64,000 nucleotides of DNA, from NCBI RefSeq assembly GCF_003386165.1, contig NZ_QRDV01000002.1:372001-436000 (forward strand), given 5' to 3'. Below, in pieces: positions 37,750 to 45,553 of the stretch. Both the position numbers and the translations under genes were made by a program. The first letter of the stretch is position 1; each line of letters starts with the position of its first letter. Source of the stretch: Winogradskyella eximia (GTDB lineage Bacteria; Bacteroidota; Bacteroidia; Flavobacteriales; Flavobacteriaceae). Under the pieces are notes generated by a model, which did no database searches, was not told the DNA's origin, and worked only from the letters and a program-made list of their open reading frames with translations.

Positions 37750-37757
37750 CAAAAATA
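37750..37757 (-). promoter_or_regulatory. Candidate -7 box of menD, 4 bases from the ATG
   Basis: Minus-strand TATTTTTG matches TAnnTTTG. As with deoD it lies just before the ATG, so the transcript may be leaderless; no alternative start fits MenD. Confidence 0.4.
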
Positions 37758-37825
37758 AGAGTTATATTAATGTAATTAAAAAATTATACCTTTATTTGCA
37801 TCTCATAAACCGTAATACTTTTCTC

Positions 37826-38398
37826 ATGAAAAAAATCTTATTTCCACTTTTAGCAATAGTTTTATTATTCTCTTGTTCATCAGATGATGATTCTAACGGA
37901 TCTCAAAATGCTTGTGATTTCGATATTCCTTTTATGGTAGAAGGCAACAAATGGACTATGAATGCTACTCAATTCGGTTTTGATGCTGGTCAAGTAGAAA
38001 ATGAACTTATAGGTTGTGGAAATTCTGGTATGGAAGTACTAATAACCACACCAAATGGAAATATTTCAAACAACTGGAAACAAGAAGACGGTTATTTATG
38101 GACAGATGCAAATGATGCTGCTGACAACGATGGTTACAACAGAGTTTATAAAATAAATGCAGAATTAGGTGATGTTTTCACTTATACAAAAAATGATGGA
38201 ACGGTTTCTACTACTGAGGTCATAGAAATTGATGCTGTAATTACTGTACCTGCAGGAACATTTGTTTGCGATGTTTACAAGAAAACGTCAACGAGTGTTA
38301 TTAACGAAACGTTACTAATGTGGAATCACGAAGTAGGACAAATTAAAACTGACAGCGGTTTTGTTATTTTTGAATTAGACTCATACGATTTCAATTAA
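37826..38398 (+). CDS. Small lipoprotein of unknown function
   Basis: 190 aa from ATG 37826 (a TTG at 37796 would add ten residues ahead of an already complete signal). Lipobox with Cys17 (LLFSC), then a poly-Ser/Asp spacer (SSDDDSNGS) typical of Bacteroidetes surface-lipoprotein export signals. The rest is a beta-rich domain ('GDVFTYTKNDGTVSTTEVIEID', 'VPAGTFVCDVYK'), resembling secreted lipoproteins that measure conversion or binding; I recognise no family. It sits inside the menaquinone block on the opposite strand; its stop codon shares four bases with that of menF. Confidence 0.75.
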   Translation: MKKILFPLLAIVLLFSCSSDDDSNGSQNACDFDIPFMVEGNKWTMNATQFGFDAGQVENELIGCGNSGMEVLITTPNGNISNNWKQEDGYLWTDANDAADNDGYNRVYKINAELGDVFTYTKNDGTVSTTEVIEIDAVITVPAGTFVCDVYKKTSTSVINETLLMWNHEVGQIKTDSGFVIFELDSYDFN

Positions 38399-39510
38399 AT
38401 TACTTTTAACATCGTTTCAGCTTTATTAACTGTTTCTTCCCATTCTTTTTCTGGGTTAGAATCTTTTGTGATGCCTCCACCTACATAAATATGTGCTGAA
38501 GATGCTTTTAGTTGCATGCAACGTAAATTCACATAGAAATTAGATTGCGTTTTCACTACAGCATACGCATTGTTCTCAACATTACGTCTGTTTGTATTTC
38601 TTGTAGTGTTTTGTTTTAAGTTTAATTCGCCTAAGAAGCCAGTATAGAATTCGCGATTATAATTTTCATGCTGAAGAATAAAATCTTTTGCATCAACTTT
38701 TGGAAAACCGCAAACTGCAGGTGTTGGATGCAAAGCATCAATTATAGATTTCAATTTGGCTTTATCTTTTATCACACTAATAATTCTGGTTTTAAGATGT
38801 AATAGGTTTCCTGCTCTTACGGTATCAACATCAGAAACGTTTATCATTTTTGTAAAAGGAGTAATTTCTTTTGTAATATAATCGGTAACAATCTGTTGCT
38901 CTTCAACTTCTTTTGTTGTCCAATTTACCGTTTCATTTTCCTTAAAAGCTTGCGTTCCTGCTAATGAAATTGTAGTTAATCGCTTTCCTTCTACTTTAAA
39001 TAACAATTCTGGTGTGGCACCAATCCATAAACCAACTTTTGGATGAAACCAACAGTAAACCATCGCATTTTTATAGGCGTTAAAAAGTCTTTTAAAAATC
39101 GTTATTGGATTACTATTTTGAAGGGATTTCGTTACACATCGCGATAAAACTACTTTTTTTAAATCTTTAGTTTTAATGTTGTCTATTCCTTTTGAAACTA
39201 ATTCTATATGTTGAAGTTTATCATTTTCATTAGGAATATTTTGAGTCGATTCTATAATCTCAATATCTAATGCATCTATATTTATTTCGGAATAAGAACA
39301 AAATTCTTTAGGAAACAGTATGCTTTTTTCTTCGAGATTAAAAGGAGCGAATACAAAACCGCTTTCTGTAAACGTTTCTGTTTTATAAAGTTCATCATCT
39401 TGTTGTAACCAACATTTAATCACAGAGTTAATTGGCCTGCTATACACCACAAAAGGTAAATTTAGTGCATATTGTTGCTCTATCGCTTCAAAAAAAGAAC
39501 TAGAACTCAT
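38395..39510 (-). CDS. menF: Isochorismate synthase
   Basis: 371 aa, a chorismate-binding enzyme that converts chorismate to isochorismate for menaquinone. Motifs: 'KVVLSRCVTKSL', 'ATPELLFKVEGKRLTTISLAGT', and the C-terminal 'HIYVGGGITKDSNPEKEWEETVNKAETML' that binds Mg and substrate. The 'HPTPAVCGFPK' stretch is typical of isochorismate rather than anthranilate synthase. It follows the thioesterase gene with a gap of one base, hence an operon; MenD acts on its product. The 3' end overlaps the convergent lipoprotein gene by four bases. Confidence 0.94.
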   Translation of the reverse strand: MSSSSFFEAIEQQYALNLPFVVYSRPINSVIKCWLQQDDELYKTETFTESGFVFAPFNLEEKSILFPKEFCSYSEINIDALDIEIIESTQNIPNENDKLQHIELVSKGIDNIKTKDLKKVVLSRCVTKSLQNSNPITIFKRLFNAYKNAMVYCWFHPKVGLWIGATPELLFKVEGKRLTTISLAGTQAFKENETVNWTTKEVEEQQIVTDYITKEITPFTKMINVSDVDTVRAGNLLHLKTRIISVIKDKAKLKSIIDALHPTPAVCGFPKVDAKDFILQHENYNREFYTGFLGELNLKQNTTRNTNRRNVENNAYAVVKTQSNFYVNLRCMQLKASSAHIYVGGGITKDSNPEKEWEETVNKAETMLKVI

Positions 39511-39511
39511 T

Positions 39512-39937
39512 TTATTTCTTTTTTGGAAGTGAAATCGTAGATAATCTACAAATAGAAATTAAATTATTTGATTCATCTGTCACTCTAATGTCTAGCAATT
39601 GTGTGGTACGTCCTTTATGTAAAAACGTAGCTTTTGCATAAACAAAACCTTCACTTATACTTTTTACATGATTTGCTGTAATCTCTAAACCACGAATAAA
39701 GAATTTTTCGGTATCTATAAAAATATGTGACGCAAAACTACCTACACTTTCTGCTAAAGCTGCTGTTGCTCCACCATGCAAAACACCATCTGGTTGATGT
39801 ACTTTTGGAGTTACTGGCATTCTTGCCACTAAAAAATCATCGCCAAAATCCACAATTTCAATACTTAACGTTTCCATTAATGTATTTTTACTTGCTGAAT
39901 TAGCTTTTGCTAACATGTCTTCTTTAGATAATTGCAT
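39512..39937 (-). CDS. PaaI/YdiI-type hotdog thioesterase, probable DHNA-CoA thioesterase
   Basis: 141 aa from ATG 39937; an ATG 21 codons further upstream (40000) would add an odd N terminus and overlap the divergent gene. The sequence closely resembles E. coli YdiI/MenI in length and motifs: 'LVARMPVTPKVHQPDGVLHGGATAALAES' with His54 and Glu63, the catalytic Glu63 of YdiI at the same number, then 'RGLEITANHVKSI'. MenI hydrolyses 1,4-dihydroxy-2-naphthoyl-CoA. Being one base ahead of menF on the same strand strongly suggests that role, though paralogues act on other acyl-CoAs. Confidence 0.88.
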   Translation of the reverse strand: MQLSKEDMLAKANSASKNTLMETLSIEIVDFGDDFLVARMPVTPKVHQPDGVLHGGATAALAESVGSFASHIFIDTEKFFIRGLEITANHVKSISEGFVYAKATFLHKGRTTQLLDIRVTDESNNLISICRLSTISLPKKK

Positions 39938-39964
39938 AGAATACTGTATTTTTAATCTTGAAAA

Positions 39965-39972
39965 CAAAGATA
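39965..39972 (-). promoter_or_regulatory. Candidate -7 box of the thioesterase-menF operon
   Basis: Minus-strand TATCTTTG is a perfect TAnnTTTG, 27 bases from the ATG at 39937. Confidence 0.5.
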
Positions 39973-39990
39973 AAGAAACCACAAAGAATA

Positions 39991-40632
39991 ATGAATTCAC
40001 AAGAGAAAGAAATTACTTATAAAACCAGCAACTCCTACTCTACATTAAACACACTTACTAATCAAACAAAAACGGTTTGGTTGGTTTGCCACGGAATGGG
40101 TTATATGAGTCGTTATTTTTTGAGGTATTTTAAACACTTAAATCCCGAAGAGAATTACATCATTGCACCACAAGCGCCAAGTAAATATTACATACAACCT
40201 AGAATGCATGTTGGAGCCAATTGGTTAACTAGAGATAATACAGCTGCTGGAACAGAAAATATTGTTAACTATTTTGATGCCGTTTTAGAAGCCGAAAATA
40301 TTCCTGCAGAAATCAATTTCATAGTTTTTGGATATTCACAAGGAGTTAGTGTCGCTTTACGATATTTAGCCAAACGACAATTACAATGCAATCAAATTGT
40401 AATCCATTCTGGTGGCATACCAAAAGAATTAATACCCAAAGATTTTGCGTATTTAGCTAAAGACACAAAAGTAAAATTGGTTTATGGTACGGAAGATGAA
40501 TATTTAGACGAAAATAGAATGCAATTAGAATCCGAAAAAGCTAAGGATTTGTTTGGAGATAAAATTTCTATTACATCTTTTAATGGAAAACATGTAGTTA
40601 ACGTAGACTTCATAAATAATTTAGTTTCATAA
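39991..40632 (+). CDS. Alpha/beta hydrolase (phospholipase/carboxylesterase-like)
   Basis: 213 aa from ATG 39991; the upstream TTG at 39958 is unlikely. It has the alpha/beta hydrolase order: 'VCHGMGYMSRYFLRYF' oxyanion region, nucleophile Ser116 in GYSQG, an acidic residue in 'VYGTEDEYLDE', and His in 'NGKHVVN'. Length and motifs fit the small cytosolic carboxylesterase/phospholipase family. The substrate is unknown. It is divergent from the thioesterase-menF operon across 53 bases, so a role in the same region's metabolism is only conceivable. Confidence 0.85.
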   Translation: MNSQEKEITYKTSNSYSTLNTLTNQTKTVWLVCHGMGYMSRYFLRYFKHLNPEENYIIAPQAPSKYYIQPRMHVGANWLTRDNTAAGTENIVNYFDAVLEAENIPAEINFIVFGYSQGVSVALRYLAKRQLQCNQIVIHSGGIPKELIPKDFAYLAKDTKVKLVYGTEDEYLDENRMQLESEKAKDLFGDKISITSFNGKHVVNVDFINNLVS

Positions 40633-40661
40633 AACTATTATGCACGCATAACAAAATTCAT

Positions 40662-40669
40662 TATATTTG
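40662..40669 (+). promoter_or_regulatory. Candidate -7 box
   Basis: TATATTTG, a perfect TAnnTTTG, 21 bases before the ATG at 40691. Confidence 0.5.
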
Positions 40670-40690
40670 TAATTGAAAACTAAAAGAATT

Positions 40691-41638
40691 ATGACTACCA
40701 AACTAACCGCACTACTTCACATCAAATACCCAATAATTCAAGCACCAATGTTCTTGGTCTCTAATGTTGCTATGGTAACAGAAGCAATGAAAGCGGGAAT
40801 TGCTGGTTGTATTCCTGCACTTAATTACAGAACTTTAGACGAATTAAGAGCAGCGATAAAAGAACTGAAAGCTAATAAAGTTGAAGGGGGTTCTTTTGGT
40901 TTTAACTTAATTGTAAACAAGTCTAACGTTAAATATAAAGCCCAATTAGAAGTTATTTGCCAAGAAGGCTGTGATTTTATTATCACCTCTTTAGGAAGTC
41001 CGGAAGAAACCATTTTCCAAGCACATGCCGTTGGTATTAAGGTCTTCTGTGATGTTACCGATTTAAGGTTTGCCAAAAAAGTTGAACAACTAGGAGCAGA
41101 TGCTGCAATTGCCGTAAATAATGAAGCTGGTGGACATAGAGGAAATTTATCTCCTGAAGCATTAACCAACCAATTAAGCAAAGCATTAACCATACCTGTA
41201 ATATCAGCAGGAGGTGTTGGCTGTAAAGCGGATATTGATAAAATGTTGAGTTATGGAGCTGAAGGAGTTTCAGTTGGAAGTCCGTTTATTGCTTCTATTG
41301 AAGCTGGAGTTACAGACGAATATAAACAAGCTTGCGTAGATTATGGTGAAAAAGATATTATAATGACGGAGCGAATTTCTGGTACTCCATGTACAGTAAT
41401 TAATACACCTTATGTTCAGAAAATAGGAACAAAGGCGACATGGCTAGAAAATCTCTTGAATAAGAATAAAAGCCTTAAAAAATGGGTAAAAATGATTCGT
41501 TTTTCAATAGGAATGAGAGCTACCGAAAATGCTGCTAAAAAAGCCACTTATAAAACGGTTTGGGTTGCAGGCCCAAGTATTGAGCATACTAAAGAAATTC
41601 TTCCTGTAAAAGCTATTGTAGATAATTTGGTTAATTAA
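40691..41638 (+). CDS. Nitronate monooxygenase family protein
   Basis: 315 aa from ATG 40691 (in-frame TTG at 40673 rejected). FMN-binding TIM barrel of the 2-nitropropane dioxygenase family: 'IQAPMFLVSNVAMVTE' at the start, 'GGSFGFNLIV', 'AVNNEAGGHRG' with the catalytic His149, and 'VISAGGVG'. Such enzymes oxidise nitronates with oxygen, or are enoyl reductases (FabK-like) in some lineages, so the substrate is open. The stop overlaps the start of the next gene by one base (TAATG). Confidence 0.9.
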   Translation: MTTKLTALLHIKYPIIQAPMFLVSNVAMVTEAMKAGIAGCIPALNYRTLDELRAAIKELKANKVEGGSFGFNLIVNKSNVKYKAQLEVICQEGCDFIITSLGSPEETIFQAHAVGIKVFCDVTDLRFAKKVEQLGADAAIAVNNEAGGHRGNLSPEALTNQLSKALTIPVISAGGVGCKADIDKMLSYGAEGVSVGSPFIASIEAGVTDEYKQACVDYGEKDIIMTERISGTPCTVINTPYVQKIGTKATWLENLLNKNKSLKKWVKMIRFSIGMRATENAAKKATYKTVWVAGPSIEHTKEILPVKAIVDNLVN

Positions 41639-42072
41639 TGGCTATAACTTCAAAGACCATTAAGTATGGTGTTATTACCATTGGTGTTTTAGGTTTTCTT
41701 TTTATTACCGTCGTACTTGCTTTCATTTTGTATGAATCTAAAAAAGACATTTCAAATGAAGAACCTTACGTGTCTTTTTTAAACAAACCACATCAACTAA
41801 AAACTGTTAGTACGCTTCGTTGGCATAAAGACAACTTACGTTTTAGTCATTACAGTTTAGAGGTTAATGATGATTCTAATTATAACGATGAAGATGTGAA
41901 GTCTGTAAAACAATATCAACCAGGTGATGTAATTACATTTCATGCAGCGAAATCATATTTTAGTAACCATGTTGGAGAAAGCTATTATCTTATAGGTCGC
42001 GATACTTTAGAGACAGGTGAAGTTGTAGAATTTCAATATTACTACACGCCAAATACCTTACCTTTTAATTAA
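41638..42072 (+). CDS. Single-pass membrane protein of unknown function
   Basis: 144 aa. One strong transmembrane helix at about residues 10-31 follows a short basic N terminus (MAITSKTIKYG), then a mixed beta domain ('VKSVKQYQPGDVITFHAAKSYFS', 'GESYYLIGRDTLETGEVVEF') outside the membrane. No known domain. It begins within the stop of the nitronate monooxygenase gene (1-base overlap), so the two are co-translated. Role unknown. Confidence 0.75.
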   Translation: MAITSKTIKYGVITIGVLGFLFITVVLAFILYESKKDISNEEPYVSFLNKPHQLKTVSTLRWHKDNLRFSHYSLEVNDDSNYNDEDVKSVKQYQPGDVITFHAAKSYFSNHVGESYYLIGRDTLETGEVVEFQYYYTPNTLPFN

Positions 42073-42188
42073 TATTATACTACTTTAGAAAAAAGTCTAT
42101 ATATTTATTTCAAATTTTTATGTAATAATTGTCCTCTTTTATCTTTTGGTAAACGTCATAAGGATATAACTATTAAATTTTAAAAATT

Positions 42189-42536
42189 ATGAAAGATTTT
42201 ATGATGATTTTCGTTGGTAAAGAGTATGTTGATTTAGGCATGTCTCCAGAAGAGTTACAAAGCCGAATGGAAAAATGGTTTGCTTGGGGAGCCAAAATGG
42301 AACAAGCAGGTATTTTAAAAGGGGGTGAAGCCTTAACACCACAAATTAGACGTATTACTGGTAAAGACAGAACTGTTACCGACTTAACTTCTGCGGAAGT
42401 CAAAGAAATAGTCGGTGGATTTTATTTGATAAAAGCTAAGGATTTTGATGCAGTTCAAGAGATTGCAAAGGATTTTCCTGATTATGATTTAGGAAACACA
42501 GTAGAAATTCGTGAAATTATGGTATTCGATCAATAA
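42189..42536 (+). CDS. YciI/DGPF domain protein
   Basis: 115 aa ferredoxin-like fold of the YCII family: 'MIFVGKEYVDLGMSPEELQSRMEKWFAWGAKME', 'GGEALTPQIRRI' and 'GFYLIKAKDFDAVQEIAKDFPDY' with C-terminal 'TVEIREIM'. The usual DGPF and catalytic Asp/His pair are not obvious. It is followed after 6 bases by an ECF sigma factor of the ECF42 type, the known partner arrangement. It probably takes part in the same regulatory unit, in an unknown way. Confidence 0.88.
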   Translation: MKDFMMIFVGKEYVDLGMSPEELQSRMEKWFAWGAKMEQAGILKGGEALTPQIRRITGKDRTVTDLTSAEVKEIVGGFYLIKAKDFDAVQEIAKDFPDYDLGNTVEIREIMVFDQ

Positions 42537-42542
42537 CCGTTA

Positions 42543-43784
42543 ATGGAACCAAAACTAATAGACCATCTTTTTCGCCATCACAGTGGAAAGATGGTCTCTG
42601 TTTTAACACGAATATTTGGACTACAGCATCTCGATATTATTGAAGATGCCGTTCAAGATACCTTTATAAAAGCGAGCTTGTCTTGGAGAAAAGAACAGCC
42701 AGAATATCCTGAAGCGTGGTTAACAAAGGCCGCTAAGAATAGAGTTCTAGATATTTTTAGAACCTTAAAAGCTCAAAAAAATAACAGTCTACATATTACG
42801 CAAGGCACTGATTCTATTGCTATTAATGAGTTGTTTTTAGATGCAGAAATAGAAGATGCACAGCTCAGAATGATATTTACGGCTTGCCATCCTAAATTAG
42901 ATCCTAGAGACCGCATTTCATTTGCTTTAAAAACCGTTTCTGGATTCAGTATTAAAGAAATTGCTTCCGCATTACTCACCAAAGAAGAAACAATTAAAAA
43001 ACGATTATTACGTGCTCGCAAAGCGATTAAATCAGCCAATTTACAATTCAATATTCCGCAAGGCAAAGACTTACAAGAACGCTTAGATACCGTATTAGAA
43101 GTGTTATATCTTATTTTTAATGAAGGTTTTCACTCTAACAGTAAAGACCAATTAATTAGAGAAGATTTATGTGGTGAAGCTTTACGTTTATGTAAATTAT
43201 TGCTCAACCATCTACAAACTCAATTACCAGAATGTTATGCGCTTTTTGCTTTGATGTGTTTTCATTCGGCAAGATTAGAAGCCAAAACAAACCTAAATAA
43301 CGAAGTACTAGATTTAAAACAACAAGATAGAAGCTTATGGCATTTTCCATTAATACAACTTGGGAATTCCATGATGTATAAAGCCGTTGAAACAAAAGAG
43401 TTTTCATGCTACCATTATGAAGCTGCGATTGCTGCCGAACACTTAAAAGCTAAAAGATTTGAAGACACCAATTGGAACAAAATTTTACAGTGGTACAAAG
43501 CCTTGTATACTTTACAACCTATGGCATCGCACTTGCTAACCATGGCAGTTATTTCAATGCAGACTAAGGATTATAAAATAGCAAATATGTATTTGAAACA
43601 ACTAAAACCAGAAGATTTAGAGCAACGCGCGTATTTATATTATGCGGCTAAAGCGGATTATTATGCCGAAACCGATAATTTTGATGAAGCTTTATTACAA
43701 ATTGATTTGGCTTTAAATACTGTAACTAATACCTTAGAGAAAGCGTATTTATTGAAGAAAAAGGAGATTTTGAAATCTTTATAA
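42543..43784 (+). CDS. ECF42-type RNA polymerase sigma factor with C-terminal TPR-like extension
   Basis: 413 aa, twice the size of an ordinary ECF factor. Residues 1-85 hold sigma region 2 ('LDIIEDAVQDTFIKA', 'PEAWLTKAAKNRVLDIFR'), 95-165 region 4 with 'RMIFTACHPKLDPRDRISFALKTVSGFSIKEIASAL' and 'KKRLLRARKAI'. The rest (170-413) is a helical extension ('YLIFNEGFHSNSKDQLIREDLCGEALRL', 'LQIDLALNTV') like the TPR/DUF6596 tail of ECF42, which other members need for activity. No anti-sigma gene is near. The preceding DGPF gene forms the typical pair. Confidence 0.9.
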   Translation: MEPKLIDHLFRHHSGKMVSVLTRIFGLQHLDIIEDAVQDTFIKASLSWRKEQPEYPEAWLTKAAKNRVLDIFRTLKAQKNNSLHITQGTDSIAINELFLDAEIEDAQLRMIFTACHPKLDPRDRISFALKTVSGFSIKEIASALLTKEETIKKRLLRARKAIKSANLQFNIPQGKDLQERLDTVLEVLYLIFNEGFHSNSKDQLIREDLCGEALRLCKLLLNHLQTQLPECYALFALMCFHSARLEAKTNLNNEVLDLKQQDRSLWHFPLIQLGNSMMYKAVETKEFSCYHYEAAIAAEHLKAKRFEDTNWNKILQWYKALYTLQPMASHLLTMAVISMQTKDYKIANMYLKQLKPEDLEQRAYLYYAAKADYYAETDNFDEALLQIDLALNTVTNTLEKAYLLKKKEILKSL

Positions 43785-43812
43785 CAACCACTTGAGAAAT
43801 AAAATTGACTAA

Positions 43813-44511
43813 ATGACCTGCAAAGAAATTATAGAAGCGCTTTATGACCTAGAAGACAAGGATAAAGTAGCTTTTAAAGCGAAGAAGTTTGGCATTATCT
43901 CAAATAATTCGTTAGGCATTTATCATAAAGATTTAAAAGTAATGGCTAAAGAAATAGGTGTAGACAATACACTCGCTTTACAGCTTTTTGATAGTGAAAT
44001 TTACGAAGCGCGCTTATTATGTAGTAAACTATTTAACCCCAAAGATGTTACAGAGGAGCTCATGGAAAAATGGGTAAAGACCTTTGAGAATTGGGAAATA
44101 TGTGACAGCTTTTGTATGGGTTTGTTTTCAAAAAGTAACTTTGCTCTTGCAAAAATATTAGAATGGTCACAAAGAGAACCAGAGTTTGAAAAAAGAGCAG
44201 CATTTGCCACTTTAGCATCGTATTGTATGGCAGATAAAACTTCAGATAACAACTTATTTGAACAATTTTTCTCAATTATAAAACGCGAAGCCCATGACGA
44301 GAGGCTCTATGTGAAAAAAGCCGTAAATTGGGCGTTAAGAAACATAGGAAAACGAAATATAGACCTCAATCATAAAGCCATAGAAGTCGCTAATAAACTT
44401 CTAGAATTTGAAAGTAAATCTGCCCAATGGATAGCCAAAAATGCGTTAGCCGAATTGCAAAAGGAAGGCATTAGAATGTCTGATTATCCGAGAGCTATTT
44501 ATAGGTTTTAG
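43813..44511 (+). CDS. DNA alkylation repair protein, AlkD-like
   Basis: 232 aa, all-helical HEAT-repeat protein of the AlkC/AlkD family. Patterns seen include 'YDLEDKDKVAFKAKKFGI' at the start, 'EARLLCSKLFNP', 'WEICDSFCMGLF' and 'KRAAFATLASY' followed by 'YVKKAVNWALRNIGKRN'. AlkD removes positively charged alkylated bases without flipping them. The 'AVNWALRNIGKRN' stretch is diagnostic. It follows the sigma gene with 28 bases between, so read-through is possible but not shown. Confidence 0.9.
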   Translation: MTCKEIIEALYDLEDKDKVAFKAKKFGIISNNSLGIYHKDLKVMAKEIGVDNTLALQLFDSEIYEARLLCSKLFNPKDVTEELMEKWVKTFENWEICDSFCMGLFSKSNFALAKILEWSQREPEFEKRAAFATLASYCMADKTSDNNLFEQFFSIIKREAHDERLYVKKAVNWALRNIGKRNIDLNHKAIEVANKLLEFESKSAQWIAKNALAELQKEGIRMSDYPRAIYRF

Positions 44512-44557
44512 ATTTCTAAAATTTAACGACCACTAATTATTCTATAATATAAGATAT

Positions 44558-44932
44558 ATGACACTAAAACCAAAATCCATAAGACCATTCATAGGTTCAA
44601 AAGATTACAATCTTTCAAGAGAATTTTATAAAGATTTAGGATTTGAAGAATTTGTTATTTCTCATAATATGTCTGCATTTAAAACAGGAGAATTCGCCTT
44701 TTATTTACAAGACTATTACGCAAAAGATTGGATAGATAATACTATGGTTTTTCTAGAAGTTGATAATGTTCAACATCATTTACAAAAGCTTAAAAATAGT
44801 GGTATAACTGAGAAATATGACCATGTAAGATGTTCCGAAATTGTTTATAATGATTGGGGAAACGAATTCTTCTTACATGACCCTTCTGGCATACTTTGGC
44901 ATTTTGGTGAATTTAATACTAAAGTCAAATAA
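44558..44932 (+). CDS. VOC superfamily (glyoxalase-like) protein
   Basis: 124 aa of vicinal-oxygen-chelate fold: 'SIRPFIGSKDYNLSREFYKDLGFEE' begins the first betaalphabetabetabeta unit, 'FLEVDNVQHHLQKLKNSGI' and 'FFLHDPSGILWHFGEF' the second. It resembles bleomycin-resistance or small glyoxalase-like enzymes; metal ligands are not certain, so the function is not assigned. Separated from the AlkD-like gene by 46 bases. Confidence 0.85.
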   Translation: MTLKPKSIRPFIGSKDYNLSREFYKDLGFEEFVISHNMSAFKTGEFAFYLQDYYAKDWIDNTMVFLEVDNVQHHLQKLKNSGITEKYDHVRCSEIVYNDWGNEFFLHDPSGILWHFGEFNTKVK

Positions 44933-44940
44933 TCTACAAG

Positions 44941-44966
44941 AAAGACTAAAGTTTTAGGTCTTTATT
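44941..44966 (+). terminator. Terminator of the VOC gene
   Basis: AAAGACTAA (44941-44949) and TTAGGTCTTT (44954-44963) pair with one bulge, just before the sigma-54-like site. Confidence 0.6.
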
Positions 44967-44980
44967 ATCACTCTAAACAC

Positions 44981-44997
44981 TTGGCACTAAAATTGTT
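44981..44997 (+). promoter_or_regulatory. Sigma-54-like promoter upstream of ytxH-family gene
   Basis: TTGGCAC-N5-TTGTT resembles the -24/-12 consensus TGGCAC-N5-TTGC, with GG and the GT in place of GC. The N5 spacer is exact. It would leave a leader of about 52 bases to the ATG at 45060. Confidence 0.4.
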
Positions 44998-45059
44998 TGT
45001 AACAAAGTAGTCTATTTTTAGACCTATAAATAAACACGTTTAATTAAAAGAAAAAAGTT

Positions 45060-45380
45060 ATGATAAATAAAGGAGCCGTAGTATTAGGAGTATTATTAGG
45101 AGCAGCAGCAGGTGTTTTGTTAGCACCAGAAAAAGGAAGTGAAACAAGGGATAAATTTAAAAAAGAAGGCAAGGATATAAAAGACCAATTGTCTAGCGAT
45201 TTAGCAGAAGTCAAAGATGACCTAACTAAGGCAGTAGCTTCTGGCAAAGAAAAATTTAAAAAAGATATGGAAGAATTTACTTCTAAATCTAGTTACAAAA
45301 CAGAACAAGCTATTACATTTATAGAAAAGCAATTAGCAATTCTTAAAGAAAAGAATAAGAAGCTACAGAAAACGAGTTAA
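45060..45380 (+). CDS. YtxH domain protein
   Basis: 106 aa. A short glycine/alanine/leucine-rich hydrophobic helix (residues 5-24, 'GAVVLGVLLGAAAGVLLAP') is followed by the typical 'EKGSETRDKFKKEGKDIKDQL' and a charged coiled coil to the end. YtxH proteins are small membrane-anchored stress proteins of unknown mechanism. It has its own leader and possibly a sigma-54-type promoter, and is followed by the hairpin terminator at 45500. Confidence 0.85.
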   Translation: MINKGAVVLGVLLGAAAGVLLAPEKGSETRDKFKKEGKDIKDQLSSDLAEVKDDLTKAVASGKEKFKKDMEEFTSKSSYKTEQAITFIEKQLAILKEKNKKLQKTS

Positions 45381-45499
45381 AATAAATAATCATTGTCAGG
45401 TCACAATACGTGATAATCTCATAACGATTCGTTATAAAATTCAGAGAATACTCGTTCATTCCTATCATTATTTTTAGAGGAATACATTCTTTTTAAATA

Positions 45500-45527
45500 A
45501 GAAAGCCTAGTTTTAACTAGGCTTTCT
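45500..45527. terminator. Bidirectional terminator
   Basis: AGAAAGCCTAGTT (45500-45512) and AACTAGGCTTTCT (45515-45527), 13-bp arms with a TT loop, between convergent genes. Confidence 0.9.
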
Positions 45528-45553
45528 ATATTATACAAAAATATTTTTTACAT

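Noticed and set aside
39938..40000. Upstream ATG for the MenI-like gene
   Set aside because: It would overlap the divergent hydrolase start and include the -7 box; the ATG at 39937 gives the family length.
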